Source: Candidatus Margulisiibacteriota bacterium (GTDB lineage: Bacteria > Margulisbacteria > Riflemargulisbacteria > GWF2-39-127). From it: DNA of 64,000 bases. Location of the stretch: contig QKMY01000045.1 in NCBI GenBank assembly GCA_003242895.1, forward strand, positions 124,001 through 188,000, in the 5' to 3' direction. Each line of letters begins with the position of its first letter. The first letter of the stretch is position 1. Shown here piece after piece: positions 52,038-60,357 of the stretch. The position numbers and the translations under genes are program-made. Below the pieces are notes generated by a model. That model saw only the letters and a program-made list of their open reading frames with translations, was not told the DNA's origin and searched no databases.

Positions 52038-52485
52038 CACCACGCCTGTCATCCTTTATTTAACAGTGGATCATCGCGAACTGGTTTCCAATCTTTCACT
52101 ATTATTTGATTTCCACTGGAATAAAGATAATTTCGAAGCGATTCTTTCCTCTTGTTACTCATTGAATATAGGGTTATTCGTCAATAACGAGCTAAATGGC
52201 TTTCTACTAGCGACAGCACTCCATCCTACCGCTTCCATCGAACTGATAGCAATCCATCCTCAAGCCCAAAAACAAGGGTTAGGAATGCTCCTCTTTCAAC
52301 ACTTTTCTGAAATTTTAAAGAACCGAGATTTCAAAGAAATAGAGCTTGAAGTCTCAGAAATCAATACCGCACATTATTTTTATGAAAAAATGGGATTCAC
52401 TGTTTTTAATAAAAGACGGAACTACTACAAAGATGGCTCAGATGCGTTATTAATGACACATTCATTAGAAGATCACTCGCGTTAG
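52015..52485 (+). CDS. rimI: RimI-like GNAT acetyltransferase
   Basis: The 156-residue GNAT domain has ELIAIHPQAQKQGLGMLLF (acetyl-CoA pyrophosphate loop QKQGLG) and IELEVSEINTAHYFYEKMGF, the family pattern of RimI, which acetylates the N-terminus of S18. Its position immediately after tsaB is the standard one. The first about 20 residues overlap tsaB and are poorly conserved, so a later start is possible. Confidence 0.87.
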   Translation: MEKTKTFNTTPVILYLTVDHRELVSNLSLLFDFHWNKDNFEAILSSCYSLNIGLFVNNELNGFLLATALHPTASIELIAIHPQAQKQGLGMLLFQHFSEILKNRDFKEIELEVSEINTAHYFYEKMGFTVFNKRRNYYKDGSDALLMTHSLEDHSR

Positions 52486-52522
52486 GCAGCACTGAATTCG
52501 CACAGATGTGAAAAGAAATCCG

Positions 52523-53401
52523 TTATTTTCGCTCAAGAACCTCTATCCCATGAGGAACAGTTTGGCAAAGCGTGGCAAAATACCCTTTTTTATCAAAGTA
52601 TTCAGCGATTTTATGTAAAATATTTTTTTCCTTAGATAAGGCAAAAAAAGCAGAACCACTCCCCGTCATCATTACAGCATCTGCGCCAAGAGTCAAACAT
52701 TCAGCTTTTATAGAATTTATTTCCTGATAACTCCCGCTACATAACTCCTCAAAAACATTATAAAGCGAAGCATTACGAGTCAAAGGATTTCCTATCCTAT
52801 CAATTATGCGATCAGCAGATTCAGGGGGGGTAGAATAATGTGCATATTGCTGGTACGCCCATCCTGTTGAAATAGAGAATAATGGTTTTATGATAACCAT
52901 GGAGAAAGGTTCGATGTCTTTCATTTTTTGAAGGACCTCCCCCCTACCCTGCGCACTATAGGTGCCTCCGAAAAGACAAAAAGGAACATCACTACCAATC
53001 GTTGAAGCTATCTCGATCAGTTCATTTTGAGAAAGTGAAATGCCATACAACTCAGATAACCCGACAATTACAGCAGCACCGTCCGCACTGCCTCCGGCCA
53101 TTCCGGCTTCTGTAGGAATGTTTTTTTCGAGATAAATTTCGATACCACCTTTTATTCCAGTATATGAATAAAAAGCTTTAGCTGCTTTAAATGCAATATT
53201 GGATTCATCGAGAGGTATCAAAATATTATTGCTTTTGATCGAGATATATTGATCGTCATTCTTCGTCAAACCAATTCTATCTGCAAGCGAAACAGATTGC
53301 ATAATGGTAAAAATATCATGAAAACCATCGTCGCGTTTTTTTATGATTTCAAGAAAAAGATTTATTTTTGCATAGGCTTTTAATAATATATAGTTGTACA
53401 T
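52523..53401 (-). CDS. ispE: IspE, CDP-ME kinase
   Basis: IspE phosphorylates 4-diphosphocytidyl-2-C-methyl-erythritol in the non-mevalonate isoprenoid pathway. The GHMP motifs are AKINLFLEIIKKRDDGFHDI, EKNIPTEAGMAGGSADGAAV (ATP loop) and VMMTGSGSAFFAL. ATG 53401 (MYNYILLKAY) is preferred over GTG 53410, because the AAGG site is 10 bases before it. It converges with rimI. A terminator separates it from the HU gene upstream on the same strand. Confidence 0.94.
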   Translation of the reverse strand: MYNYILLKAYAKINLFLEIIKKRDDGFHDIFTIMQSVSLADRIGLTKNDDQYISIKSNNILIPLDESNIAFKAAKAFYSYTGIKGGIEIYLEKNIPTEAGMAGGSADGAAVIVGLSELYGISLSQNELIEIASTIGSDVPFCLFGGTYSAQGRGEVLQKMKDIEPFSMVIIKPLFSISTGWAYQQYAHYSTPPESADRIIDRIGNPLTRNASLYNVFEELCSGSYQEINSIKAECLTLGADAVMMTGSGSAFFALSKEKNILHKIAEYFDKKGYFATLCQTVPHGIEVLERK

Positions 53402-53423
53402 ACTCGCCACCCTTAAGGAATAA

Positions 53424-53446
53424 AAACCCCGAACGAGCCGGGGTTT
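53424..53446 (-). terminator. Rho-independent terminator of the HU gene
   Basis: On the minus strand AAACCCCG (53446-53439) pairs with CGGGGTTT (53431-53424) around a 7-base loop, followed by TTATT. It lies 26 bases downstream of the HU stop and 22 before the ispE start. Confidence 0.8.
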
Positions 53447-53471
53447 AATTATTAATTACTGATTAAAGAAA

Positions 53472-53750
53472 CTATCTACCTTTGACAGCATCTTTTAGTG
53501 CTTTACCAGCAATAAAAGCCGGTGTCTTTGTTTTGGAAATCTCGATTTTCTGACCTGTTCTTGGGTTTCTACCCGTTCTTCCTTTTCGATCTCTTACTTC
53601 GAACATACCAAATCCCACAAGACGAACATTCTTTCCAGTCTTTAACTCCTTAGTAATGATTTCTATCATTTCCTCTACGATATCACTTACGATGGTTTTT
53701 GTCTTTCCTGTTTTATCCGAAATTCTCTCAATCAAATTCTTTTTATTCAT
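53472..53750 (-). CDS. hup: HU-family DNA-binding protein
   Basis: The 92-residue histone-like protein begins MNKKNLIERISDKTGKTKTI and carries VRLVGFGMFEVRDRKGRTGRNP with the beta-arm GRNPRTGQKIEI and the C-terminal FIAGKALKDAV. It binds and bends DNA as a dimer. AAAGGGG precedes ATG 53750. The gene has its own promoter and terminator. Confidence 0.97.
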   Translation of the reverse strand: MNKKNLIERISDKTGKTKTIVSDIVEEMIEIITKELKTGKNVRLVGFGMFEVRDRKGRTGRNPRTGQKIEISKTKTPAFIAGKALKDAVKGR

Positions 53751-53802
53751 TCCCCAAAACCCCTTTCATATTTCTAATTTAGCATGTGTTAAAATCATAG
53801 TC

Positions 53803-53830
53803 ATTATATCATTTGTTTTAAACCTGTAAA
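53803..53830 (-). promoter_or_regulatory. Promoter of the HU gene
   Basis: Read on the minus strand: TTTACA (53830-53825), a 16-base spacer and TATAAT (53808-53803), about 50 bases before ATG 53750. The rest of the 325-base gap up to the tRNA gene is A+T-rich without a gene. Confidence 0.65.
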
Positions 53831-54026
53831 CATTTTTCTTTAAAATTTTAAATAGGATAAAACAAAATCAAATACTTCCAATATTCATAATATGATGATC
53901 TATCTCCCGAGAATATATTACGTTTTCCTAAGATGAGATAATGTTTATCAGCTTTAAAATTTGTAATTTTCTAACATATCAGAAGGTGTATTTCTTAAAT
54001 CCGTAAAGAAAAACAAAGTATATTTG

Positions 54027-54055
54027 TTGACGTCGTATTATCTTTATGATTTAAT
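54027..54055 (+). promoter_or_regulatory. Promoter of tRNA-Leu(GAG)
   Basis: TTGACG (54027-54032), 17-base spacer and TTTAAT (54050-54055), about 20 bases before the tRNA 5' end. Confidence 0.6.
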
Positions 54056-54076
54056 TATTGAATAATTCATAAGCGT

Positions 54077-54165
54077 GCCGGGGTGGTGGAATTGGTAGAC
54101 ACACCAGCTTGAGGGGCTGGCGGCCTTCATTGGCTGTGCAAGTTCAAGTCTTGTCCTCGGCACCA
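54077..54165 (+). tRNA. tRNA-Leu(GAG) with encoded CCA
   Basis: The cloverleaf starts GCCGGGG and closes with CCTCGGC, discriminator A (54162) and an encoded CCA (54163-54165). The D-arm GGTGGAATTGGTAGACAC is leucine-like, the anticodon loop TTGAGGG lies between CCAGC and GCTGG (anticodon GAG), there is a long variable arm, and the T-loop is TTCAAGT. It reads CUC/CUU. The 3' end is duplicated at 55437-55500. Confidence 0.95.
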
Positions 54166-54217
54166 AATACTGATAATTTTTAAGACAGCTACTTGCCCTA
54201 TCGAAGTAGCTTTTTTT
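54153..54217 (+). repeat. Left copy of a tRNA-flank direct repeat (att-like)
   Basis: From the tRNA 3' end (TCCTCGGCACCA) through the terminator, about 60 bases recur at 55437-55500 with roughly 77 percent identity by hand alignment (for example GGCACYARATA, AATTTT, AGCTACYTGC, AGTAG then T-run). The two copies enclose only the HD-domain gene, as expected for an islet integrated at a tRNA gene. Confidence 0.6.
54187..54217 (+). terminator. Terminator of tRNA-Leu(GAG)
   Basis: AGCTACTT (54187-54194) pairs perfectly with AAGTAGCT (54204-54211) around a 9-base loop, and a run of T follows. Confidence 0.85.
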
Positions 54218-54362
54218 GGCTCTACTCCAAAGATTTAGGAATCCTGAATTGGAGCCTGGCTGCCGGATATTCTCGACAATACCATCTACCGCGGAAAATT
54301 TTGGGGATATTTATAAAAAATATAACGATAAATAAAGGTAGATTTACATCTAATTGCAGAAC

Positions 54363-55433
54363 ATGGAAAAGAACAAAGGCATAGCCGTGATATTACTATA
54401 TAAAAAAGTTATCAATTTTGTGGATTTAATAAAAAATCAACTAACTTTTGAGAGAGACTTCGAACTCTGGGATGGTGATATTAATAGAATTTTTGGAAGG
54501 ATAGGAACAGCTCACGTAATTCCTAATTCCTCTAAAATCGAGTTTTTATCATTTGGTAGTGCGTTAATGAGCAAAAAAGTGAATAAATTTACCAGATTAA
54601 AAGAATTTACTCAGAAAGACATTGATTTCGTCAGGTCAATAAAAGATGAGCGAGACACAACGAAAATCGATGAAGTATGTCAAAACCTTCGAGTTGCTCA
54701 AACTAAAGAATATCAAAGTTATAAACAAAAGAATAATTACAAGATGATAAAATTATTGCTCATAGAAAGGTATTGGAAAACGCAAGGATTAATTGACTCT
54801 TCCTCCGGGTTATCGCTACTTGATCACGCGCAGAAAGAGTGGAATATTTTAATCGGTTTATTAACAGGTCAAATTGAAAGAATTCCTTTCCAGAACTTCG
54901 GTATCCCCAGTACAAATCAAGTTAGTGCTCTTAAAGCTCTATTTGCCAAATATTTCACACAAGAAATTTCATTAATAAATGAATCAGCATTACTTTTATT
55001 ACAGGGGTTCTTTAGCTATTTTTTAATACTTCATGATATTGGAAAAATATATGATGGAGACACCGGACATGAGAAGAGAAGTGAAGAAAGAATAAAGTTA
55101 TTATTTCAATATAACAAAAATATCTTTGATAGATTAAAAGATAAAGAGTGGAAACTATTATGGTTAGCAATTGGGGAACATTCAACATTAGATAGGGTAA
55201 GGAACGATGATCCGAATATTGCACAGGATGCTCAAGAAAGAATCATCAAAATATTTACAAATGCTGAATTGCATTTGTCACAAGAAGAACAGAGAATTCT
55301 TTTTCTAGGATTAGTTATATTTCGAATTGCAGAAGGAGTTCAATCAGAACATTTTGGTATTATTGATGAAAAAACAATTAAATCAAAGTTTGAGGATTAT
55401 AAATTAATAAAAACTAAACTAGGATTAAACTGA
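54363..55433 (+). CDS. HD-domain phosphohydrolase-like protein of unknown role
   Basis: The 356-residue protein contains an HD-type metal motif: LLDHAQKEW (His region near 165), FLILHDIGKIYDGDTGHEKR (His-Asp pair near 230) and WLAIGEHSTLD (further His). HD proteins hydrolyse phosphate esters of nucleotides or cyclic nucleotides. The first 150 residues (ELWDGDINRIFGRIGTAHVI) are unrecognised. ATG 54363 is used; TTG 54354 is possible; no good ribosome site is seen. The gene is A+T-rich and lies alone between duplicated tRNA-flank repeats, suggesting acquisition. A defence role is conceivable but not shown. Confidence 0.7.
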   Translation: MEKNKGIAVILLYKKVINFVDLIKNQLTFERDFELWDGDINRIFGRIGTAHVIPNSSKIEFLSFGSALMSKKVNKFTRLKEFTQKDIDFVRSIKDERDTTKIDEVCQNLRVAQTKEYQSYKQKNNYKMIKLLLIERYWKTQGLIDSSSGLSLLDHAQKEWNILIGLLTGQIERIPFQNFGIPSTNQVSALKALFAKYFTQEISLINESALLLLQGFFSYFLILHDIGKIYDGDTGHEKRSEERIKLLFQYNKNIFDRLKDKEWKLLWLAIGEHSTLDRVRNDDPNIAQDAQERIIKIFTNAELHLSQEEQRILFLGLVIFRIAEGVQSEHFGIIDEKTIKSKFEDYKLIKTKLGLN

Positions 55434-55436
55434 GAT

Positions 55437-55500
55437 TCCCAGGCACTAGATATAGAGAATTTTCAAGATAGCTACCTGCACTATTGCAGTAGTTTTTTCT
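55437..55500 (+). repeat. Right copy of the tRNA-flank direct repeat, including a terminator hairpin
   Basis: Begins TCCCAGGCACTA, matching the tRNA 3' end TCCTCGGCACCA, and ends with the hairpin CTACCTGCA/TGCAGTAG (one bulged base) and a T-run, which here would terminate the HD gene. It starts 4 bases after the HD gene's stop. Confidence 0.6.
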
Positions 55501-55507
55501 AGGGCAA

Positions 55508-55567
55508 AAAGCACTACTTATAAAAGCGCAAAACGAGTAAAGTCAAGGCCTCCGGAAGTAGTGCTTT
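55508..55567. repeat. 12-bp inverted repeat before the transglutaminase gene
   Basis: AAAGCACTACTT (55508-55519) and AAGTAGTGCTTT (55556-55567) are exact complements separated by 36 bases. They could form a leader hairpin or an operator. No T-run follows. Confidence 0.5.
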
Positions 55568-55627
55568 CCATTGAAACCTATCGATCTGTTCTTTATAATA
55601 GGTGGTATAGGCCCGTTAGGATTTGGT

Positions 55628-56536
55628 ATGCGACACTTAGTTTACATTTTTTTATTCATTATTTTTCTCACTTCTCAATCTATTGTTCACAGCAAAGAAC
55701 ATAGCGTTGCCTTTGATCTGGGCTATCAGTTTATTCCAGAGGGAGCAACTTCACATCTTGAATTTATCACGATACTCCCAAGAACCATTGCAAATTGCCA
55801 GCACATCAATACAATAAATTTTTCTATTCCGCCGGATTCTATCTATGAAAATGACGGAAACAACTATGCAAAATTTGTCTTTTCAAATGTCAGCCAAAAT
55901 ATATCGCTCACGATTAATGTTGAGGCTATGCTTATGAACTACGACCTCAACACAGCGCTTAGTATATCACTTAATAGCATAGACGAGACCTTCAACAAAT
56001 ACTTGCAGTCCGAAATTTTCCAGGAAAAAGATGATCCGCTTATACAAACAATAGCCAAAACCATAACCGGAAACGAAGATATCACGATCGTCAAAAATAT
56101 CTATACATACGTAAAACGCTCCATGCGGTATATGGGCTATACTCCATTCAGCCTTGGGGCCAAATACGCAGCAAAAATGAAACAAGGCGACTGCACAGAA
56201 TTTTCTGACCTCTTCGTTGCACTGTGTCGAGCGAAAAATATTCCGGCTAAAAGCATTGATGGCTACACAACAACCTACTACAATGTGCCTTCGCATGCCT
56301 GGACAGAAGTATTTTTATCCGGTTATGGGTGGGTACCTTTCGATGTGACACTTGATGACAATAAACTTTCTACGTTCACCAGACTAAAACCAATTTATAT
56401 CTATTTTTCGCAAACCCGAAATGACAGGGAACTAACCTTAAAAAACAGAATACAGGATGCACATTTTTTTTCATACTGGTATATTGGAAGTCCTGTTCGT
56501 TTTTTCAATAGTTTTACTGTAAGAAAATACATATAA
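55628..56536 (+). CDS. Secreted transglutaminase-like protein
   Basis: Start ATG 55628 gives a signal peptide (MRHLVYIFLFIIFLTSQSIVHS). The transglutaminase core has the catalytic Cys in QGDCTEFSDLFVALCRAKNI, His in SHAWTEVFL and Asp in WVPFDVTLDD, in correct order and spacing. The N-terminal 130 residues are a beta-rich region. Such proteins act outside the cytoplasm as peptidases or amide-forming enzymes, mostly of undefined substrate. 302 residues. The upstream in-frame start at 55571 would place hydrophobic sequence before the signal peptide and is rejected. Confidence 0.87.
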   Translation: MRHLVYIFLFIIFLTSQSIVHSKEHSVAFDLGYQFIPEGATSHLEFITILPRTIANCQHINTINFSIPPDSIYENDGNNYAKFVFSNVSQNISLTINVEAMLMNYDLNTALSISLNSIDETFNKYLQSEIFQEKDDPLIQTIAKTITGNEDITIVKNIYTYVKRSMRYMGYTPFSLGAKYAAKMKQGDCTEFSDLFVALCRAKNIPAKSIDGYTTTYYNVPSHAWTEVFLSGYGWVPFDVTLDDNKLSTFTRLKPIYIYFSQTRNDRELTLKNRIQDAHFFSYWYIGSPVRFFNSFTVRKYI

Positions 56537-56613
56537 TTCTCTTTAGCCTGCACTTTTAAGGATAGCAGAAATAACGGGGCGGTTAACTGACAGACGCCAA
56601 TAAAAATCTCTTT

Positions 56614-57753
56614 TTACGGATTAGAAAATAATTTAAGCAGCTGATCAACGATGTGACTCCAGGTGTAGCCTTGTGAAACATACAAAGGACCGGAACGATG
56701 TGCCTGCATGCGAAAATCCTGGTTTTCTATTGAAAATATCATTAATTCAACCAAGTGGTCTAAATCAGGCTCTAAATAAGTCCCTTCATTTTTATGAAAG
56801 TTTGAGCTATTAATGTGTAAGGCAAATGAATTGTCGGTAAAATCATCCGTTGGACCTCCTTTTGTACATAGAACAGGGAGTCCACAAGCCATAGCTTCCA
56901 ACACCGGCATATTAAAACCCTCAGCTCTATAGGGGGCAACATAAACATCTGCAAAATGATAAAGGTCTGCCATGGCAGAAAAGGAAAGATTGTCACCAAT
57001 ATAATAGAGCCGTGGCAATATTTTGTCGATGGTATTCTGTGGCAATGATTCCATGTAGGCCGTCACCGCTTGTGATGAAGGATATAAAGAATCAGCACCT
57101 TTTAAGACAAGTTTTGTATCCGGATATTTGTCAATTATAATGCCAAAGGCTTTTAGCAATAAATCTATTCCTTTACTTCCAGCCATCGCACTATTATTAA
57201 AAAACACAAAACCATTTAAACCGGAACGCTTTCTCTGCTCTAATTTCTGCTCTTTAGTCCTTGGATTGAAGATATTGATATCTACGCCATGCGGGATGAC
57301 ACGAACGCGTTCAGGCTCGGCACCATGATTGAGAAAACCCTCTCTCGACCATTGAGAAGGCGTAATGATGTACGTATCATTATTTTTAATGATTTCCTTC
57401 AATGGTATATTTCCAAAAAGATAATCAATTTCAACTTTCTTGGTTTCAGTGGTACCAAATACGAAAGTACGTGAGGATTTGGATCTCCGGAAATCAAAAG
57501 GACCGTATATCCGATAGGTAATATCGGGAATTTCATCATCTAGTATCACGGGAATATTGAAAAGCTTTTCCTCATCAGTTTTGCTAAATATCTCACGGGT
57601 TGGTTTCCAGGAAGACCCGTAATAAGGCATATCTCGGCGAAAGATTTTTATGTCGGATTGTTTCAAGAATTCAAGAGTTTGGAATTGATTCACAACCGCA
57701 TATGAATGCGATATAAACCACCACCCCTCGATAAGAATAGATTTCATAGTCAT
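56614..57753 (-). CDS. Family 4 glycosyltransferase (GT-B)
   Basis: The 379-residue enzyme has the GT4 acceptor half (YIITPSQWSREGFLNHG, VRVIPHGVDINIFNP) and donor half (FFNNSAMAGSKGIDLLLKAF, TKLVLKGAD, ADVYVAPYRAEGFNMPVLEAMACGLPV). The E(x7)E motif is in the last segment: E of AEGFNMP and E of LEAM, followed by CTKGGPTDDF. It uses a nucleotide-activated sugar and retains configuration. The gene is isolated, so its glycan is unknown. An ATG at 57747 is an alternative start. Confidence 0.92.
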   Translation of the reverse strand: MTMKSILIEGWWFISHSYAVVNQFQTLEFLKQSDIKIFRRDMPYYGSSWKPTREIFSKTDEEKLFNIPVILDDEIPDITYRIYGPFDFRRSKSSRTFVFGTTETKKVEIDYLFGNIPLKEIIKNNDTYIITPSQWSREGFLNHGAEPERVRVIPHGVDINIFNPRTKEQKLEQRKRSGLNGFVFFNNSAMAGSKGIDLLLKAFGIIIDKYPDTKLVLKGADSLYPSSQAVTAYMESLPQNTIDKILPRLYYIGDNLSFSAMADLYHFADVYVAPYRAEGFNMPVLEAMACGLPVLCTKGGPTDDFTDNSFALHINSSNFHKNEGTYLEPDLDHLVELMIFSIENQDFRMQAHRSGPLYVSQGYTWSHIVDQLLKLFSNP

Positions 57754-57812
57754 TCTATGATCTCACATACCAATAGCCAAAAAACTATAGAGAAAATCAG
57801 CAACTGCTAGGC

Positions 57813-58175
57813 TTAAACTTCACCAAGTACCTTTTTTACTGCTGAAAACAAAATATCAAGTTCAAAAGGTTTAGTAAGAATCTCTTTTACATTGAGTAAA
57901 TTCAACTTATTTATTACATTCGAGGTAGCATGAGCGGATACGATAATAACAGGTATATTTTTTTTCTTAAGCTGCAGAGCGAACTCTAACCCATTCATAT
58001 TCGGCATACTTAGGTCCGTTACCACAAGGTCAGGCTTATAGCTGTCGGCTTTTATAAGACCATCTTTTCCATCATTACCAATATAGACAAGATATCCTTC
58101 TTTTTCCAAGGCTTTCGCAACTATCTTCCGAACAAACATCTCATCATCAACAATAAGGATTTTTTTCTTACTCAT
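57813..58175 (-). CDS. Stand-alone CheY-like receiver
   Basis: The 120-residue protein is one receiver domain: KILIVDDEMFVRKIVAKALE (acidic pocket), PDLVVTDLSMPNMNGLEFAL (phospho-acceptor Asp), IPVIIVSAHA and ILTKPFELD (Lys). ATG 58175 follows AGAGGTA; the longer frame from 58256 runs through an IS remnant. No kinase is adjacent. It may be a CheY-type or relay protein. Confidence 0.9.
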   Translation of the reverse strand: MSKKKILIVDDEMFVRKIVAKALEKEGYLVYIGNDGKDGLIKADSYKPDLVVTDLSMPNMNGLEFALQLKKKNIPVIIVSAHATSNVINKLNLLNVKEILTKPFELDILFSAVKKVLGEV

Positions 58176-58309
58176 TACCTCTAAAGTCCTTCCGACTGAA
58201 AATTTCACACCAATATAAAGATTATATGAAATCTTTCGATCTTTGGTCAAGATCAATAAACATTCTCGCTTTGCTCAATCTACATACTTCTTGCGTCCGA
58301 GCGATAAAG

Positions 58310-58440
58310 CATTTCTCAAATTTCTTATAATCCATACGTGCAAAATCCTCGACTTCTTCCCATGCGTTACAGCGACATATTATTGCGCATATTGCTATCG
58401 TTATAATATCTATTAACTTATGTCTTTGTGCATATCCTGA
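58310..58440 (-). pseudogene. ISAs1-family transposase, N-terminal remnant
   Basis: On the minus strand from 58440 the frame reads QRHKLIDIITIAICAIIC then NAWEEVEDFARMDYKKFEKCF. This matches the start of ISAs1/H-repeat transposases (HKLLDIIxIAICAVICGADxWxxIExF). It has no start codon and no catalytic domain, and after about 45 codons it loses homology. It lies directly after the hydrolase gene, whose stop it nearly touches. Confidence 0.7.
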
Positions 58441-58443
58441 TCT

Positions 58444-59208
58444 TCATCTATCATTTGCTCCGATGCCTTGAGCATACAAACATACTTTCAAATTAGTATA
58501 TTTATGATCGATCCCTTTAAAATACGAATCAATTTTCGGATATTTTTTTTTAAAATGGGGTGGAAATTCATGAAAAAGATTAGGATAAACATCTAACTGA
58601 ACACGCGCTCCTTTTAATGAGAGTTTACGGTACCCATTACGAAGATAGCTACAGGTTATATCCTTATCCCCGGTAATAAAATAATATTTTTGTTTGCTTA
58701 AATATTTCGATTTAACTGTATGCAATTTCTTCTGATGCCTCTCATCAAAAAAACCAAATATGCACAAAACTTTCGTAAATAACTTAGGATGACTCAGCGC
58801 TAAATCGATTGCAAACCCACCTCCCATTGAAAACCCTGCGACAATAATGTCCTTTACGTATACTTTCTTTTTTATCATCTTAACAAAATGGACCGTATTA
58901 TTAACGTTCCGGTTTATATTATCCAGATAACTATTATCAACACCTGTTCCTTGCGGCGCTAAAATTATATAATTATATTTTTTCGCTATATCCTGCCAGT
59001 AGATAAAAGAATTATGCGCAGAATAACCTTTTCCGTGCAAGACAATAAGGAGTGTATACTTTTTCTGGGATTCGAGATTTTGAGGCAGAAGATAATAAGC
59101 CTTTGCGCCATTAGCAAGCTTAAGAATATTTTTTTGAGATTCTTTAGCTTCTGTGACAGCACAAAAAATATATAGGAAAATTAACTGGATTAATAGTATT
59201 TTTCTCAT
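58444..59208 (-). CDS. Secreted alpha/beta hydrolase
   Basis: From ATG 59208 the protein has a signal peptide (MRKILLIQLIFLYIFCAVTEA) and an alpha/beta-hydrolase domain: LLIVLHGKGYSAHNSF, nucleophile elbow VAGFSMGGGFAIDLAL, acid ITGDKD and base His in LFHEFPPHF. It resembles carboxylesterase or feruloyl/PHB-depolymerase-type enzymes of about 250 residues. The last about 20 residues run into the flank of the ISAs1 remnant, so the natural C-terminus may have been altered. Its substrate is unknown. A GTG/ATG start at 59244 would give a longer leader. Confidence 0.85.
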   Translation of the reverse strand: MRKILLIQLIFLYIFCAVTEAKESQKNILKLANGAKAYYLLPQNLESQKKYTLLIVLHGKGYSAHNSFIYWQDIAKKYNYIILAPQGTGVDNSYLDNINRNVNNTVHFVKMIKKKVYVKDIIVAGFSMGGGFAIDLALSHPKLFTKVLCIFGFFDERHQKKLHTVKSKYLSKQKYYFITGDKDITCSYLRNGYRKLSLKGARVQLDVYPNLFHEFPPHFKKKYPKIDSYFKGIDHKYTNLKVCLYAQGIGANDR

Positions 59209-59314
59209 TATTGCTCTGATTAAAAAATACAAAGCCTTTCTCACATTATAGCTTAGAAATACTCGATTGAATTCCGTTGATTATTGCAATAAATAATCTG
59301 TGCATAGAGCTAAA

Positions 59315-59345
59315 AAGGCATATAATAGTAATTATTATATGCCTT
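59315..59345 (-). terminator. Terminator of the S1/tRNA-Leu(TAA) unit
   Basis: A 13-bp perfect stem (59315-59327 with 59333-59345, AAGGCATATAATA and its complement), 5-base loop and a minus-strand T-run (TTTTT). It lies 18 bases beyond the tRNA CCA end. Confidence 0.85.
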
Positions 59346-59362
59346 AGCTAAAGAGTAAAAAG

Positions 59363-59451
59363 TGGTGCCGAGGGCCGGAATCGAACCGGCACGATCATTG
59401 CTAACCATTGGATTTTAAGTCCAACGCGTCTACCAATTCCGCCACCCCGGC
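59363..59451 (-). tRNA. tRNA-Leu(TAA) with encoded CCA
   Basis: On the minus strand the gene starts GCCGGGG at 59451 and closes with CCTCGGC, A (59366) and CCA (59365-59363). The anticodon loop CTTAAAA lies between TTGGA and TCCAA (anticodon TAA, reads UUA/UUG). There is a long variable arm and T-loop TTCGATT. It is only 7 bases after the S1-domain gene, so probably co-transcribed. Confidence 0.96.
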
Positions 59452-59458
59452 AATATGC

Positions 59459-59968
59459 CTAGGAACGTTTTCGCTTTTTGTAGCCTTGTTTCTCCTGTAC
59501 GTTCCTTTTTAGATCAAGAAGCTTCTCTTCACTTTTCTTCAGGAAAGCATTCATCTTTGCTTCAAAAGGGTCATCACTATTTATTTTTCTCTTTTTATTG
59601 TTGTTCGATTTGTTGATATACTCATTTCTATCTCTATCATTTCTTTCCCTATCGGGCTCTACAACTTCAACAGGTTCACAGTTGTCTATCTCTACAACTT
59701 CAATAATTTCTGAAGCTGCACCACTCACTTTTTTTAACGATAAATCAAGCTTCCCTTGCTTATTATGACCAAGAACTTTAACTGAAATTTCGTCTCCTAG
59801 CTTTAAATAATCGTTAATATTTTTCACATAAGTATCAGCGATCTCAGAAATATGTACTAATCCTTCTAGTCCACTTTCTAATTTGATAAAGGCTCCAAAT
59901 TTCGTTATTCCGGAGACTTTACCTTTCACTATACTATCTTTTGCAATACTCACAAACTCACACTCCAT
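59459..59968 (-). CDS. S1-domain RNA-binding protein (YabR-like)
   Basis: One S1 domain fills the first 80 residues: VKGKVSGITKFGAFIKLES, GLEGLVHISEIAD, LGDEISVKVLGHNKQGKLDL. The rest is charged and low in complexity (DRERNDRDRNEYINK, KKRKINSDDPFEAKMNAFLK). The gene order mazG-divIC-S1 is that of the Bacillus yabN-divIC-yabR region. It probably binds RNA or ribosomes; its role is not known. Confidence 0.9.
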   Translation of the reverse strand: MECEFVSIAKDSIVKGKVSGITKFGAFIKLESGLEGLVHISEIADTYVKNINDYLKLGDEISVKVLGHNKQGKLDLSLKKVSGAASEIIEVVEIDNCEPVEVVEPDRERNDRDRNEYINKSNNNKKRKINSDDPFEAKMNAFLKKSEEKLLDLKRNVQEKQGYKKRKRS

Positions 59969-59977
59969 TTCTCATCA

Positions 59978-60298
59978 TTACTCAACAATTCGAAAAGCAG
60001 TTTCTCCCGGTTTTACGAGACCCAGCTTTTCTCGTATTATTCTCTCTAAAAAGTTCGCCTCGGTAAATAGGAATAATTCTTTTTTCAGCTCATTATTCTG
60101 CAATTGATCTCGTTGCAATTTTGTCTTCATCAATACTTCATCCGCTATTAAATCTTTATTGCGTAAGTATATTTGAACGTTTAAGACCGATAAGTAAATA
60201 AAAATAACCATTAAAAATAAAAGGCTAACTTTGGAAAAAGCCCTCGGTATGGTTTTGTTATTACTGTTTTTATAATTATATTCCAAAGTTGATAGCAT
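59978..60298 (-). CDS. divIC: DivIC/FtsB-family septum protein
   Basis: The 106-residue protein has a short cytoplasmic tail, one membrane helix (about 22-43, VSLLFLMVIFIYLSVLNVQI) and an extracytoplasmic coiled coil ending ERIIREKLGLVKPGETAFRI, the family signature. It joins FtsL and DivIB/FtsQ in the divisome. It lies 9 bases before the S1 gene. Confidence 0.9.
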   Translation of the reverse strand: MLSTLEYNYKNSNNKTIPRAFSKVSLLFLMVIFIYLSVLNVQIYLRNKDLIADEVLMKTKLQRDQLQNNELKKELFLFTEANFLERIIREKLGLVKPGETAFRIVE

Positions 60299-60357
60299 TA
60301 TATTAAATCTTTACCGCTTTGTAAATATTGAGAAAATAAATTTTTACTCAAAAAGCT

